From NCBI RefSeq assembly GCF_038396675.1, contig NC_088921.1, positions 22,586,001 to 22,650,000 of the forward strand: a DNA stretch of 64,000 nt, given 5' to 3'. This document shows, one piece after another, positions 22,745 to 36,334 of this stretch; position 1 is the stretch's first letter, and each line of letters opens with the position of its first letter. This DNA is from Hydra vulgaris (lineage: Eukaryota > Cnidaria > Hydrozoa > Anthoathecata > Hydridae). The position numbers and the translations under genes were made by a program. Under the pieces are notes generated by a model, which saw only the letters and a list, made by a program, of their open reading frames with translations, ran no database searches and was not told the origin of the DNA.

Positions 22745-24074
22745 TTAATTAACTTTTTGGTATCCAAGGTTTTTGCATAGCATTATAGCGAAAAAAATTC
22801 CAAGTATCTATAAAAAAAGAGGTAATGTCAAAAGTCATATTTAAAAGAGCGTGTGGCAATCTTATTTGAGCAATGCAACTAAAATAAAAATTGAAAAATA
22901 AATAATTTTTTTCACCTGTATGAAAGCTATGCCAACTCCAACACCTCCAATTTCTAAAATGTGACCATTTACAAATACTTTCCCTTTTGCAATACAACCC
23001 TAAAAATAATTTAAATCGGAAAATAACAATGATATTGAAATGGTTTTTTTTTACTTTTACTTTAAACGATTTAGTTTGTAATGGATACCTCAGAATAAGT
23101 AGTGTTAGGTAAAGAAGGAATATCTTTCGCAACATTGCAATTAGGCGCATTTTTGGCACAACAACTATTTGGTACTACTATGTGTGGAGTTGACTCATTT
23201 TTAGGTTTAAAATTTTTATACCAACTAGATGAGCTCCAATCCAATGGTGTTTCTGCACCACAACATTTTAGCTAAAATGGGAAGTATAAACAAAATAAAG
23301 AATGTTAATTTTTTTTTTTTTTTTGCATGAAGCTTCGCTTTAACATAAAGTTAGTTTTTTTTGTAAAAAAAAACCAAACAGTTTCATGCTTACCTGTTTT
23401 TGAACGTAATCTACGCTGTCAGTAAATCCTTTCTGAGCAACAGTTGAACCACCATATTCATTAATAACAGAATTCTTGGTGTTTGTTGCGACATTTTTTA
23501 ACACTTTATCTTTCTTCACATATGCGTAAATACCAGCAGCAATCTCCATTAAAAAAATGAGAATCAACAGAACCGCATACTAAAATATATAAAAAAACCA
23601 ATGAAATTATTGGTATTAAATGTGTAACTCGTTGGTATATACACGTAGCAAATTGTAGCAAGTACGTATCAATAGTAAGTTACTTACTGATGCCAACATA
23701 GTTTTACTTTCTTTCATTGCGCCACAACAACCAAGAAATCCAATTATCATTACAATTGCACCAGAGGCTATCAAAAGGTTTGCTACGCTTAAAACGGAGT
23801 CATCATTGCCAAGTATACTACTCCAGTCTTTAGCTTTTATACGACTGTATATACCAACTCCTAACACTACAATTCCGCAAATCTGCACAATAATAACATT
23901 TTCAATATACTAACCATAAAAAAAAAAAATTAAAATAATAAAAAAAAGTGTTCAGAAAAAATGTTAAATAAACTTAATTGGTTTCGAGCAAAAACCTAAA
24001 ATTCTCACCCAAAATACGAAATTAAAAGCAAACAGAAGATACTTCAAAAATTTCATCCCGCAAGAAAGTTCCAT
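22745..24074 (-). CDS. tetraspanin B, six exons, 258 residues
   Basis: Exons: 24074-24009, 23882-23688, 23579-23394, 23271-23089, 22999-22916 and 22807-22745 (stop TAA). All junctions are GT-AG, phase 0, at the same positions as in tetraspanin A. The start is MELSCGMKFLKYLLFAFNFV. The loop keeps LKCCGAETP, PNSCC and GCIAKGK; TM3 has LMEIAAGIYAYV; TM4 is GVGVGIAFIQILGIFFAIML. Differences from A: Cys9 becomes Phe, exon 4 is one codon shorter, and the tail is CKNLGYQKVN. The tail differs because the position of A's stop (CGATAG) reads GGATAC, extending the protein by five residues and adding a cysteine near the membrane. The frame is fully open, so the gene is probably functional. It could recruit different partners through the new tail (inference). 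Confidence 0.93.
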
Positions 24075-26120
24075 TTTTTATATAACCTAAAAGTGTATTT
24101 TCTTAATACAAAATAGAATTTTATTAGATTTTAAAATAATTGCTAGCAATTGCAGCTGTGTGAATAACTACAAAACAAAGCAAAATTAAAAATTACGTTA
24201 AACAATGTTACATATTGTATAAATAATGTTTACCGCTACGTAAAAAATAGGCTAGAATGTTTTATTTACAAAAGTAATGTCTACGATAAGTTTAAACAAC
24301 ATTTAAAAAAATGAATTAGTTTTTACTTCTCAAACCTTTATACCTAAAGTGTCGACATCAAATAGTCGCTTAATTCTTATTCAACTTTTTCAAGGCGTAT
24401 TTCAAATTACTAATATATGTATTATTTAAACCGCATCCGTGCAAGAAAAGTGAATCAGGGTGTTTAAAATACAATTACTTAAACATAATAAAAACAATTA
24501 CTTAACTGTAAAAAAAAAAATTAATATAAAAAAAAATAAAAACATATTATTATAAAAAATATAACTTCTATGTAAAAGAAATAAAAAATTTTATCTTAAT
24601 AATTTATGGTTTAGTAAATCTTTTTACGCTTCCTAGTATGTATTAACGTACGTTGTCGTCATTGATGACCTCAAAATACTTGAGGTATTTAAAATAATCT
24701 TTTTAAACTGAATATTTCACTTCAACTTACGTCCTTTGATAAATATATCTTGTACATCGTATCAAATATTTTTATTTAACATATTATTTATATATTTTTA
24801 ATGTAAATAAATAAAAAGCACAATAGTGATAAGAAAAATCATTTTAAAACTTAATTTGATTAGTTTACACATAATTAGTTTAATAAAAAAAGAATTTAAG
24901 AAAAAACTCTAACTTTCTAAAATTAATTTCTGTAAAAATTGAGAACGGTGTTGTTGAATAAATAACATTGTTTTGTAATTAGAAAATAATAGAAACCATA
25001 AAGAAATCATTTTCATTGATGACTAAAATATGGCAAAATTTTTAAAATAAAGTCTTTACCATACCGAGTTTAAAAAAATTTTGTTTATTGTGTAAAATCC
25101 AACCTTTCTTTCTCCATTTTTTCCTTCTACGTCAGCGGAGGCCGCAACAGCTTTAGGTGTCTTCTAAGGCAGAAAAGGCGTCAACACCTATAGGTGTTTT
25201 ACTAAACTTTAAACATTTATATATTTATAAGTAAAAAAAAATAAAAAAATGCTTTGCAGAAGATTGCCATAATTGAATCTCCATTCCGCTTCCGAGAGGG
25301 GGATCCAATAACTAAATTATTATTTATCAATAAACTTTAAATTTTATAGTATAATCTCTTAGTGCTCAAAAATTATGAATTTTAGGAGATTGCAAGTTTT
25401 ACATTATCATAGTTTTCGAACACTGAAAGAAAATTAATCAAAATTTGAAATCTATTGATAAAAACAAACTTGATTTAGGGTAGTGAAATTTTTTTTTAAA
25501 TTTGATGTTTTGAATTGCAAGGGGAAAAAATTGGGCTTTCCCAGTTTTTGTTAATCAAAATTCCCAGTTTTTGATAATCAAAATTTTTTTGCATATTTCA
25601 TTTTACATAAGTACAAACATAAAAATGTTTAGAGTAAGCTCCATGCAGAGATGAATCTAAGAATAAAATAATAGGGGAGGAGGGGGGGATAAATTCTTAA
25701 AAAGTACCGACTGGTTCCTTCAGTAAAATAAAAACGGTCCTCAAAACTAAAATTTACCCAACTAGCCGACTACATTCGTTAAAAAATTGACTATAACTTA
25801 AAAATCACCTACTTTGGGGGAAGGGGTGAATTAAACCCCCGTAAAATCGCCTCTGGCTCGATGTCTGGAAGTTATCAAACAAACAAAAAAATGGTGTCGC
25901 CACCGGTTTATCGAGTATTTAATAGAGGTTTTTATTTTTTCGAAGCAACTTTTTATTCTCCATGTATTTTGGATCTCCACGGTTAATAAAATCACTTCAA
26001 ACAAAGAGAATATCGATCAATTTAAAAGTCCGAATAACTGAAGAATATTTGATTGAGTTTCTTAAAGAAATTTAAGAAACTCAAAACAATATTTTTTCAG
26101 TTATTCGAACCCTCTATTAT
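24075..26120. other. upstream region of tetraspanin B
   Basis: No gene. It aligns with 8768-10900 apart from the missing CTG MITE and a 0.1-kb insertion near 25150 that contains the small inverted repeat TTAGGTGTCTTC... / ACACCTATAGGTGT. Confidence 0.6.
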
Positions 26121-26788
<668 letters not shown>

Positions 26789-27129
26789 ATTTATTTATCA
26801 CATTTTCATTTATATTTATTTTAGATTCTAGTTTATAATTAGATTATTTATTTTGTTATATTCTAATAAATATTTCTTTTATTATCATATCATTAGTTTA
26901 TAATACTTATAATTAGTTTCTTAACTTATAATAAGTTTTTTAATCGTTTAATTAAGTTATAATCATTATATTGCAGTTGCTTGTTTGTTTTACTGTTATT
27001 TCATTATCATTCATCATTGTTATTGTTTATACTTTTTATACCTTACTCTATATTAGTATTTTAGTACTATTATTTATATAGCTATTTACTTATAAATCAT
27101 TATCTCTAGATCCTTTCAAATATTTCAAA

Positions 27130-29230
27130 AGTTCATTTTCACTAGTTTAACAATGGCTTTAAACTGTCATCTGTGTAAAAAATAAGTTTAAGTTGCCGCT
27201 CAATTCAATTTGACATTTATTTGTTTTGGACTCATTCAAAATGCAGCAAGCTTGATACTGAGTACAATTTACTACAATTAAGTCGCTCACTGCGGCGTTG
27301 TGTAAGTTGTACAAAAAGTGTCTTTTCCATTCACAAATGTACCAGATAACAAATTCAAATAACTATTTTCGTCTGACAAAATTCTTATAACTGAAGATTT
27401 ACCTCCGTCAATAAATCTCTATCCGTCTTCTCATTTAAATAAAGTTTCTAATCAAATTAATGATTATGTTTCATCTCATGTTTTAGATTCAGAAAAAGAA
27501 ATCCATGCGTCAATAGACATAGTTTGCAACTATTATAATATAAGTAAATTCTGTTCCCTAAACTTTGAGAAAATTAACGCTCTCTCTTTATTTCATCTAA
27601 AACTATCATCATTGCTAAAACACTTTGAGGAATTAAACGTATTACTATTGTTAATGAGTTTCCATTATTGGTATAACCGAAGCACGATTAAAAAAAGTAA
27701 CACCAGCAATTTATCCAATCCTTATCGATAACGACAACATTGAGCACACACCAACTGAATCTTCTTGTGGAGGTACATTATTATACTTATCAAAAAAATT
27801 AGTATATAAACGAAGCGATGATTTAATTATTTATACAACATATTGTTTAGAATCAACATTTATTGAAATAATTTTTTCTAAGAAATCTAATATTATTGTT
27901 GATTGCATTTATAAACACCCTTGCATGGATATAAACGATTTTATAACTATTATATCTGTCCTACTTCAAAAAATAAATGCTGAAAATAAATCGGTTTTCT
28001 TTCTAGGCGATTATAATATTGATCTGATACAATCAAATAATGACACTGCAACGTCTGATTTTTTAAACTTGCTTTCTTTTTATAATATTCGCCCTTTTAT
28101 CACTTTGCCAACCATAATTTCTAACCACTCTGCTACAATCATTGTCAATATTTTTTCTAATTTATTAACTAATGAAATTATTTCAGGAAACTTGACAACT
28201 TCAGTTTCTGATCACTTACCTCAATTTTGTATTTGTCCTAAATTTAATAAGTGATTTATACCACTCAATCACAATTTATGTTGCAGAAATTTTATAATAA
28301 AATAAACTTCAAATCAGATTTATTAAAAATTAATTGGGATAGTCTTATAGAGAACAGTGATGTTAACTCTAGTTTCCAAACATTTATTTCTGAAACAATT
28401 TAGATTTTGAACCGCGACGCCCCTTTTAAAAATATTAGTATTTAGAACTTCAAGCATCGATTTAAACCTTGGATTACAAAGGGAATCTTAAAATCAATTC
28501 AAATACCCAACCTTTTTTTAAAAAAAATGTTAAGATCAAAAGATATTAGGAACATAATCAAATTTAAAACTGCTTTCAAACAGTATAATTACATGATAAT
28601 TACCTTAATTAAGCTCAGTAAAAAATGCATTTTAAAAAGTACTTTACAGAAAATGTAAAAATCTTCGCGAAATTTTGAAAGGAATTAATACTTTAATAAA
28701 TGTCAAAAACTCTAATCATTCATCTCCCAACTGTTTACAAGATAATGAAACATATATAACTGAACCAAATCTTATCTCTGAAAAGTTTAACACTTTTTTT
28801 ACAAACGTCGCACAAAAACTTAAATCCAATATTCATTCGTCTTACATAAACTATACAAAATATCTTAAATATCTAAATTTACATAGTCAACTCCTATCTC
28901 TAACAAATACTCCTGAAGTTTCATCTCTTATATCTAATTTGAAGCTGATGAAATCAATAGGCCCGAGTAGCATTCCCACAAACATTCATATCGATTTTAA
29001 CTAAGAATTTTCAAATATTCTTTCTAAACTATTTAATATACCATTCGTGAATGGAACTTTTCCGAATGTTCTAAAATTATCTTGTATTGTTCCAATATTT
29101 AAAAACGGCTCTAAACTTTTATGTACTAACTACAGACCTATTTCTCTTTTATCTAACATTAGTCAACTTCTTGAAAAACTTATGTATTCTAGAGTGTACT
29201 CTTTTCTTAACTCTTTTAACGAATGAGCAT
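27130..29230 (+). pseudogene. CR1-like LINE, 5' half (endonuclease to early RT)
   Basis: A degenerate plus-strand copy. Near 27153 MALNCHLCKK resembles the zinc-knuckle start of these LINEs. The apurinic endonuclease follows in pieces: TESSCGGTLLYLSKKLVYKR, ESTFIEIIFSKKSNIIVDCI with YKHPCMDINDF, then SVFFLGDYNIDLIQSNNDTA (catalytic GDxN) and SGNLTTSVSDHLPQFCI (SDH motif). The linker contains HRFKPWITKGILKSIQ and ILKGINTLINVKNSNHSSPN. RT begins with LMKSIGPSSIPTNIHIDFN and CIVPIFKNGSKLLCTNYRPI then SLLSNISQLLEKL. It stops at 29226. Several stops and frameshifts; the RT catalytic part is missing. Confidence 0.88.
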
Positions 29231-29554
29231 TAACAGATAGCTTACTTTTCAATTGTTTTGAAAGAGCTCTCCTGAAACCCCTAAAATTTTTGGATGCCTT
29301 TGTTTATAGATATTTTTTTACCTAAAACAGAATTGCAGGAATTTATCATTTCCTTACTATTTGAGTAGAATTTTCTTAAGTGACGGATCCTGCATTTCTT
29401 GGTTTATCAACAAGTTTTGGCGAGTTAGGCGGGGGTTTGTGTATTATTCTTAAAAACTCATTAATCTAAAAATTAAAGTATAACCACTAATGATTACAAA
29501 CCTTTGTGAATTAAACTTGTTAAAAATAATTCAATTAAAAAAAAATTGGTTTGT
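29231..29554. other. no recognisable gene
   Basis: AT-rich spacer between two LINE copies. Confidence 0.4.
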
Positions 29555-29773
29555 GACTTAAACCTTAATATTTTGGATTATGATAAAAAAATAAAAATAT
29601 TAAGCAATTTTTTAATGTCATATTTAAAAATAGTTATAATCCTGCGATCAATAAATCTTTGCGCATAACTAGAAAATGTTAAACTTTAATGTATCAAGTT
29701 ATCACTTAAGACTTCATAAATATAAAGATAAAAACAGGAGTATTTAAAACAGATATTTCTGATCATTTACCCA

Positions 29774-30007
29774 CAAGGCCATCCTGAAGATGTCTCTAAA
29801 GGAGGGGGAGGGGTGTTGTATGTATTTTAGTAGAGACCTTAAAAAAAAGGTCCTTGATATTTGGCATTTTCCAACTAAACTTCAAAACTTGCCAACTGAA
29901 ATGCTAAATACATAAATGTGCCAACTCAAATGCATGTATAACAGCTTTGGGGGAAAGAGGGTGGGGGTGGGGGTGGGCTGGAACACCCGCCGTTTGGGAC
30001 GGCCCTG
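29774..30007. mobile_element. 234-bp hAT MITE with perfect 8-bp TSD
   Basis: The left end is CAAGGCCATCCTGAAG; the right end reversed is CAGGGCCGTCCCAAAC. TTTACCCA flanks both sides (29766-29773 and 30008-30015). Removing the insert restores the LINE endonuclease frame (SDHLPIFIIA), which confirms the boundaries. The ends resemble those of the hAT at 18395-21456 (CAGGGCCGTAC), a possible source of transposase. The interior holds G-rich runs and no gene. Confidence 0.9.
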
Positions 30008-31671
30008 TTTACCCATATTTATTATTGCACAAAAACACGATAAAGTTGATTTCCAAAAAAATAAAAAAATTACAGCTAGACTTATAAATGACTATTTAAT
30101 TGAATATTTTCATAACCTTTTATCAAGTGTTAACTTGAATGACCTTTACTGAATTTAAAGGCTGAAAAAGCTTTCGACAAGTTCATATCTGAATATTATA
30201 AATATTATTAAGTTTCAAAATTGGTTAAATGAAAAACACAATTAAACCCTCGGATAACTAAGGGTATTCTTAAATCTTCTAAAAAAACAACAACAATTAT
30301 ACAACAAATTTCTTAAAAAAGCAACAACCCCTTCGTAATGAAACTAATTATAAAAACTATAAACGCCTCATTGAGTCAATTATAAAGAGATCTAAAAAAA
30401 ACTATTATTCAGATCAATTAATTGATTGAATTGATTGAAAAAGCATTCAAATGATCCTTAAAGTAGTTGACGTATAATTAATGAAGTCATTGGTAAAAAA
30501 TAATCCAGACAAAAATACTTTTGCCAAACTTCTCCATTTTAATAATAACTATGTTGGAAAAAAACAATTGGTAGCTGAAACGCACGTCATAAGGATCACC
30601 GTGATCCTTATGACCTTACTAATTGTAGACCTCTGTTCTTAATAATTTAAAAAAAATTCTAGAACAAATTATGTATAATTTATTATACATAATTCAAAAT
30701 ATTATTCTTATTTAAAAAAGAATGGAGTCTATAGACTTTATTCTTTCTTAATTAAAAATAATATTTTGTACAATAAACAATATGGTTTTAATACGCAATC
30801 TTACATCTTGTTCATAATGTATTTAATGGATTTAATTTAAAAATAAATACTTTAGGTGTCTTCATAGATCTAAGTAAAGGCTTTGATACAGTTGGTCATA
30901 TAATTCTTTTGCCCAAACTCGAAATCTATGGTATCAAAAATTCAAACTTAGCATGGTTTAAAGTTTTATTGTTTAACAGGAAGCAATATATTTCCTACAT
31001 TGATGGAAAGACAGATTAATATTGCTATTACATGCGGTGTTCCCCGGAAATCTATTCAAGGACCGCTTTTGTTTCTAATTTACGTTAATAAACCACTAAC
31101 CCAGTGGTTTAAGTCCAATAAATTATCTCTAAATAATACTAAAACCAAACACACATTATCCATAAATTCTTAAAAAAATGTATAGTATTGAAACTTCCAA
31201 ATCTTTTTATTGATTATCATATAATAAAAAGAAAAATATCATCAAAGTTTTTAGGCATAGTTTTTGATGAAAACATTACCTGAGAGAACATATAAATGTA
31301 ATTAAAAATAAAATTTCAAAAAATATTGGTATATTATACAAAGCTGAACAATTTTTAAATCAATCTTGTTTAAAATACATATAACTTTCCTTTACTCATT
31401 GTTACCTAAATTATGGACACATTGCTTGGTACAGCACCAACGTTACAAAGCTACGTAAATTTCTCTGCAAGCAAAAACATTCTATTAGGATTTTTACAAA
31501 TGAAAATTGGCTCTCCCATACAAAAACTTTTAGTAAACTTAGTGTTTTATTATATTTATAATTTATTTAAATTTCAAATATTTTTAAATTAGATCTTAAT
31601 CATATTCTTATATTTATGTTTAAACTTGATAATAAAATGGAACTGCTATTTAACTCATTATTTAAACAAAT

Positions 31672-31795
31672 TAATCGTATATACATCACAAGATTATCAA
31701 GTTAATCATTTATACATCACAAGATTATCAAGTTAATCATTTATACATCACAAGATTATCAAGTTAATCATTTATACATCACAAGATTTTCAAAC
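31672..31795. repeat. 31-bp minisatellite in LINE 3' part
   Basis: About four copies of ATACATCACAAGATTATCAA + GTTAATCATTT, the first and last diverged. It lies where the LINE C-terminal coding region should be. Confidence 0.85.
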
Positions 31796-32050
31796 AATAA
31801 TAACAGTCAATCCAAAACCTAATATTCAGCCTCTACTCAATAACAAACCGAGAACCTAAATTATGGAATACATTTTTAAACGAGAATCTTAAAACACTCT
31901 CTTGTCTTCATCAATTTAAAACGAAATTTAAGCAAAGCGTTTTACTAAACGGCGATGAATTATGTTACTTAAAAATGTCGTTTAAGAGTATTCCTTTAAA
32001 ATGTGAACCACCTCAACGACTTTGCTGTTTTTTACTAAAATAAATATGAA

Positions 32051-34850
32051 ATTTAAATTAATTTTTTTATGTAAAAATATTACGTAAGTAGAGCAGTGCA
32101 AATTTAAAAAAGTACTTACTAAACTTAGATACTACTTTATTTTCAAGAAAAATAAAAATAAACATCTTAATATAGACTTTTTAATTAAAAAATTAAATGC
32201 ACTGGTTTCGACAAGGTTTTTTCATAAACTTCGTACAAAATTAAAAACTGCCGTAAAAACATCGATGTTGAAAATCAAACTAATAATGGTTATAAAATAG
32301 TAGTAAACCCTAGAAATGTTTTAAACTACTACCTTGTTTAGTAAGTACCTGTATGTAACAAATAAGCAATATTCTTTTTAAGAAACTTCTTTAAGTTTTT
32401 AGTTTTGACTATTCTAAAATTGATACTGTTGCCCTAATGGTCTTATTGCACCGGTGTGCCCTTCTTTATTATTTACATTACAATCATTTTAATAACATCA
32501 TCTGGTAATGATTTTTGTTTTTCGACGATCTTAAAAGATCTTAAGTTTTTAAAAAGATATGTCTGATATTGACAATACTAAAAAGACAAAATATCGAGGT
32601 TGAACTCATGATAAATCAGATGCAATACGCATCTGATTCATCATGAGTTCAATCTCGATATTTTGTCGTGTGTTTAAGAAAAGCAAAGAGTTATAATATA
32701 ACTAGAGTGAGAATAAAGTAAAAGTATGTCATTTTTCAAGGAACTATTTTTGTAGTAACATAATTTTCAATTAATACCGCGTAATTATCATAGTTTAGAG
32801 TAATTATAGTAACTATCATTCCAATATGGTACGAATTTAAAAATTTTATTGGAACTATAGTTAAAGCTCATTTTTAAAACTTAAATACATCATTAAAAAT
32901 TTTCAAAAAAATATTTTCTTACTTGAAAATCTTTGCCTCGATTGCCCAATTAAAAAGTAAAAATAAAAAAAAATTTGTGAATTAATTACACAAAATATAC
33001 CAGAAATTTGAAATTTATTTTAAATATAATACTAAAATTTATTTGAGAGAAAATGAATGAGAATAAACAAATATTTTAGAAATAATGCAGAAAAAACTAA
33101 CTCTAAAAAGTTAGGCGAGAGAAAAAAAGTTAATAAGATAAAATTTCAACATTTAAAATGCGTTGAACATAAACCTTCTCTCAAATGAATTTTATTACTA
33201 TTAAGAACAAAGTTAAAATTTCAGCTCTTTAAACTCTATTAAGCAAGTAATATCAGCTCTTTAAAGGTCTATTAAACAAGTAATTGGTTTCGCAATTTTT
33301 TTTCACAAATGTTTCGTTTATATACCGCGGTTGCTATGGCATTGTTACAGAAAAAAACTATTGATTTAGAAGACTTAATAACAAATTCTTAATTCTTAAC
33401 GTTAAAATGTTAAATGTCTTAAGTTAAACCAATCACATTCTACTTAAATAAATACTATCTTTTGATATTGTTTAAATACGCAATCAAAGAATAACAAATA
33501 AAAAAAAAATTTTATCCGATAAAAGTTTAGAAAAGTGATTTATATAACTAGTGATTTCGAGTTTCACGGCGTTAATTTTCTTGCTAAAAATCTTTCAGCG
33601 CGAATTGTTCGCGCGATTATTAAAACTAAATTTCGCGTAGGCTGGAATATTTTTACGTTTAGTTCAGTCCACAATTAAATATGCAGTTAAGTAACATCAT
33701 GGCTTAATTGGTCAAAAGTTTTTAATGTGTTAATTTATTGAAATATGAGTTATATTTTTGTTCATGGAAGAATATATGTATTTTTACACATTGTTCGTAT
33801 TATTTCATTCATAATAAATAAGTCTACAAAAGATGCTTGATAAACCACTATGTTACCTCTTCTATACACACTGTTTTACATTTAGAATTGATACTTGCAT
33901 TAGTATCTTTCTTTTTAGCTAGAGATTTTGAAAGTTGATTAATATATCTTGAGATATTTTTTTTTTTCTTGTAAAAATTGACATTTTTGATTTTCAAAAA
34001 GTCTTAAAACCTATAATAATGAATTAACTTTAAAATCTCTAACTAAATATGAACCTAACACACTAACTTAGTGTGTTAGGTCCTTAGAAATGGTCCTTAG
34101 TGACTAAGGACCATTTGCGGAACTTCTTTATAAATGAAGTAAAAGTTAAGTATGAGTTTATCTCTGATGTTTCTATGTGACTTTTTGACTAATTTTCAGA
34201 AAACTTGCAGCCATTTAAAAAAAATATTTTTTTATTATTTGATTAAAAAACAAACAAGACTTTATTTTGAATGTTAAAATGTAAAAGTTATACAATTTTT
34301 TATTTATTTGTCACCTTGACATTTTAAAAATTTTATAGTTAATAAAATATATTTCATAAAAGTAATATTTATAAGTAGGTATAAAAATATATACATAAAA
34401 CAGTATGAAAAAATGTTTACAAATATCTTAACTTGCAACGTGTGAATGGCTACACATCAGTGTTGTCGGTGTTTAACCGAGAAATGCATTTAGATCATTT
34501 TATGAAGTAAGTTTATTTTTATTTATTATTATTGGATTGTTAGGATATTTAAACACACTAAATATTACTTTTTATTTTATTTGGCTGAGGTAAGCAGGCT
34601 TCGTGAGAAAAAAAAAAATGCTTGAAAGTTTTTGAAGTTCCCAGTTTTATATTTGTATTATTAGATTTTCATAGTTGTTTATATTTATTATTTATACTTT
34701 TATATTTTTGTTTTGTTTTCTGTTTAATTTCGTATTCATGAATATCAAAGTTATGTTCATTAAATTTAAAAATTGTCTGAATTTTATTTTGCATTTTTTT
34801 GGGGGTGTCTAAAATGCGGGGGGTGCGGCTCCACGTTATTAATTGGCAGC
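32051..34850. other. non-coding, with three hairpins
   Basis: No gene seen. Contains the long hairpin 32585-32667 and two short adjacent hairpins at about 34050-34115 (CTAACACACTAACTTAGTGTGTTAG split by an AACT centre, and GGTCCTTAGTGACTAAGGACC-like). Confidence 0.55.
32585..32667. repeat. hairpin, 39-bp arms, 5-base loop
   Basis: GACAAAATATCGAGGTTGAA through CAGATGC pairs with GCATCTGATTCATCATGAGT through TATTTTGTC around AATAC. Two mismatches. Confidence 0.85.
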
Positions 34851-34853
34851 ATA

Positions 34854-34974
34854 AACTGAACGAAAAAGCAGTGAAGCTTGAACACTCACCAATGCAGTTG
34901 TTATATAATTATGGTAATCAAAATATCATTGCTTCCTTACTATTCTGCAATTGCTAATAATGAATATGAATAAG

Positions 34975-35062
<88 letters not shown>

Positions 35063-35181
35063 TATCCATATTCATTATTAGCAATTGCAGAATAGTAAGG
35101 AAGCAATGATATTTTGATTACCATAATTATATAACAACTGCATTGGTGAGTGGTCAAGCTTCACTGCTTTTTCGTTCAGTT
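34854..35181. repeat. long inverted repeat centred on (TA)n
   Basis: The left arm, from AACTGAACGAAAAAGCAGTG to CATTATTAGC-containing sequence near 34975, is repeated reverse-complemented at about 35060-35181, with only a few changes (GAATATGAATAAG against GAATATGGATAAG). The spacer is about 80 bp of pure TA. Confidence 0.9.
34977..35059. repeat. (TA)n microsatellite
   Basis: TA tract forming the centre of the 34854-35181 inverted repeat. Confidence 0.95.
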
Positions 35182-36332
35182 AATATTACGCCTTTTTCAC
35201 TTCCGACTGCTTTTTCGTTCAGATATTATTGCGCCTTTTTCACTTCCGCATTTTCACCTCCGTAGAAAGATATTTTGCACCATTTTCAAATATTGAAGAA
35301 ACATATTTTTTTTTTCAAAGAAAGATATTTTGCGCCATTTTCACTTCCGCATTACAACAAAAACAAGTTATGAATTATGAATTATTATTAATTATATAAA
35401 ATTATGAGTTATTGTTATTAATTATATAAAATTATTATAACTCATGAATTCGGCAGGTCAGACAAATATATCTATTAACATTTGGATAGCACCGAAATTG
35501 AAGCCCGATATTAGTAGGCCAGCTTTAGATAGTTGAGCTGCACCGCCTATTAGTAGCCGGCGTAGCCGCGCCGCCAATTAGCACTAACCATTTATTTTTG
35601 CATACTTGTATTGTAACTTCATTAAATAATTTTATGAAGCATAAATTTTTTACTTGGTTACATATTATTAACTTGTTGTTAAGTTATTATTAAGTTGATA
35701 AACAAGTTTATTATTGATTACAACAGTTTTATTATTGAAAGACCTCCACGAATGTAAACTGGTATTACTGTAAATAAAATGTACGGCTACAAAATGTATT
35801 CAAGGAATTATAATTAGTATATTCAAACAACTATTTGGTTATGTTACATTATATAAGTAATGAACTGAAGTGTTTACAAATTTTCTATTTTTACAAATTT
35901 AAATATTTTATATTAATAATTTTTCATACAAATGTTGGTGTATACCTTAAAAAACTGTGTTTCTCTCATTTATATTCATTAATATCTATTTATATGTTGC
36001 AATTTCAAAAAAAAAACAATTTGTAGTTTGTTTTTCAAAGTTGATAAACATCTGACACAAGGTATCAGATATACTTTGTATGAGGTTATAGTAATTTGAT
36101 GAAAAGTATCAGATTATTAAAAACCTTGATGTTTGTGTTAAGGTTATCTAAGTAAAGCCATAATCCAAGCAGGGATGAAGAGTCCCAAAAGGACTCTGCA
36201 TTTGTATTTCACAAAAATGTTACTTCAAGTATTGTGATTTTCAAAATAGGTATCACAGATGTAATTTTTAAGGCTGCTAAGTTTTATGGCTTTTTATTAA
36301 AAAATTTGTGCTGGCAAACATCAAAAAGAATG
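35182..36332. other. no recognisable gene; short direct repeats
   Basis: CGCCTTTTTCACTTCCG recurs at about 35190 and 35232, and AAAGATATTTTGC(A/G)CCATTTTCA at about 35266 and 35324. A GC-rich patch (GCCGGCGTAGCCGCGCCGCC) lies near 35557. No coding signal. Confidence 0.5.
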
Positions 36333-36334
36333 TA

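Larger units (their letters stand above)
17998..26120. repeat. segmental duplication, block B
   Basis: Paralogous to block A (6240-10900) in the same orientation. It carries tetraspanin B (22745-24074), the matching 3' and 5' flanks, and the hAT insertion at 18395-21456. Intron and flank identity appear high by eye, but the extra DNA (hAT plus about 0.7 kb near 21862-22570 and about 0.1 kb at 25150-25250) makes B about 3.5 kb longer. Confidence 0.85.
29555..32050 (+). pseudogene. second CR1-like LINE, nearly full ORF2 but degenerate
   Basis: The plus strand begins near LNILDYDKKIKI (endonuclease) and reaches GVFKTDISDHL. A hAT MITE cuts the frame here (29774-30007), and it resumes with PIFIIAQKHDKVDFQKNKKI. 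The linker has ITKGILKSSKKTTT and QQLYNKFLKKATT. RT pieces are DLSKGFDTVGHIILLPKLEI, YGIKNSNLAWFKVLLFNRKQ, TCGVPRKSIQGPLLFLIYVN and QWFKSNKLSLNNTKTKHTL. The tail contains KFLGIVFDENIT and a decayed PRTxxMEYIFKRES. The catalytic FADD box is missing, deleted between the YVN and QWFKSN pieces. Stops and frameshifts are frequent. Confidence 0.85.
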
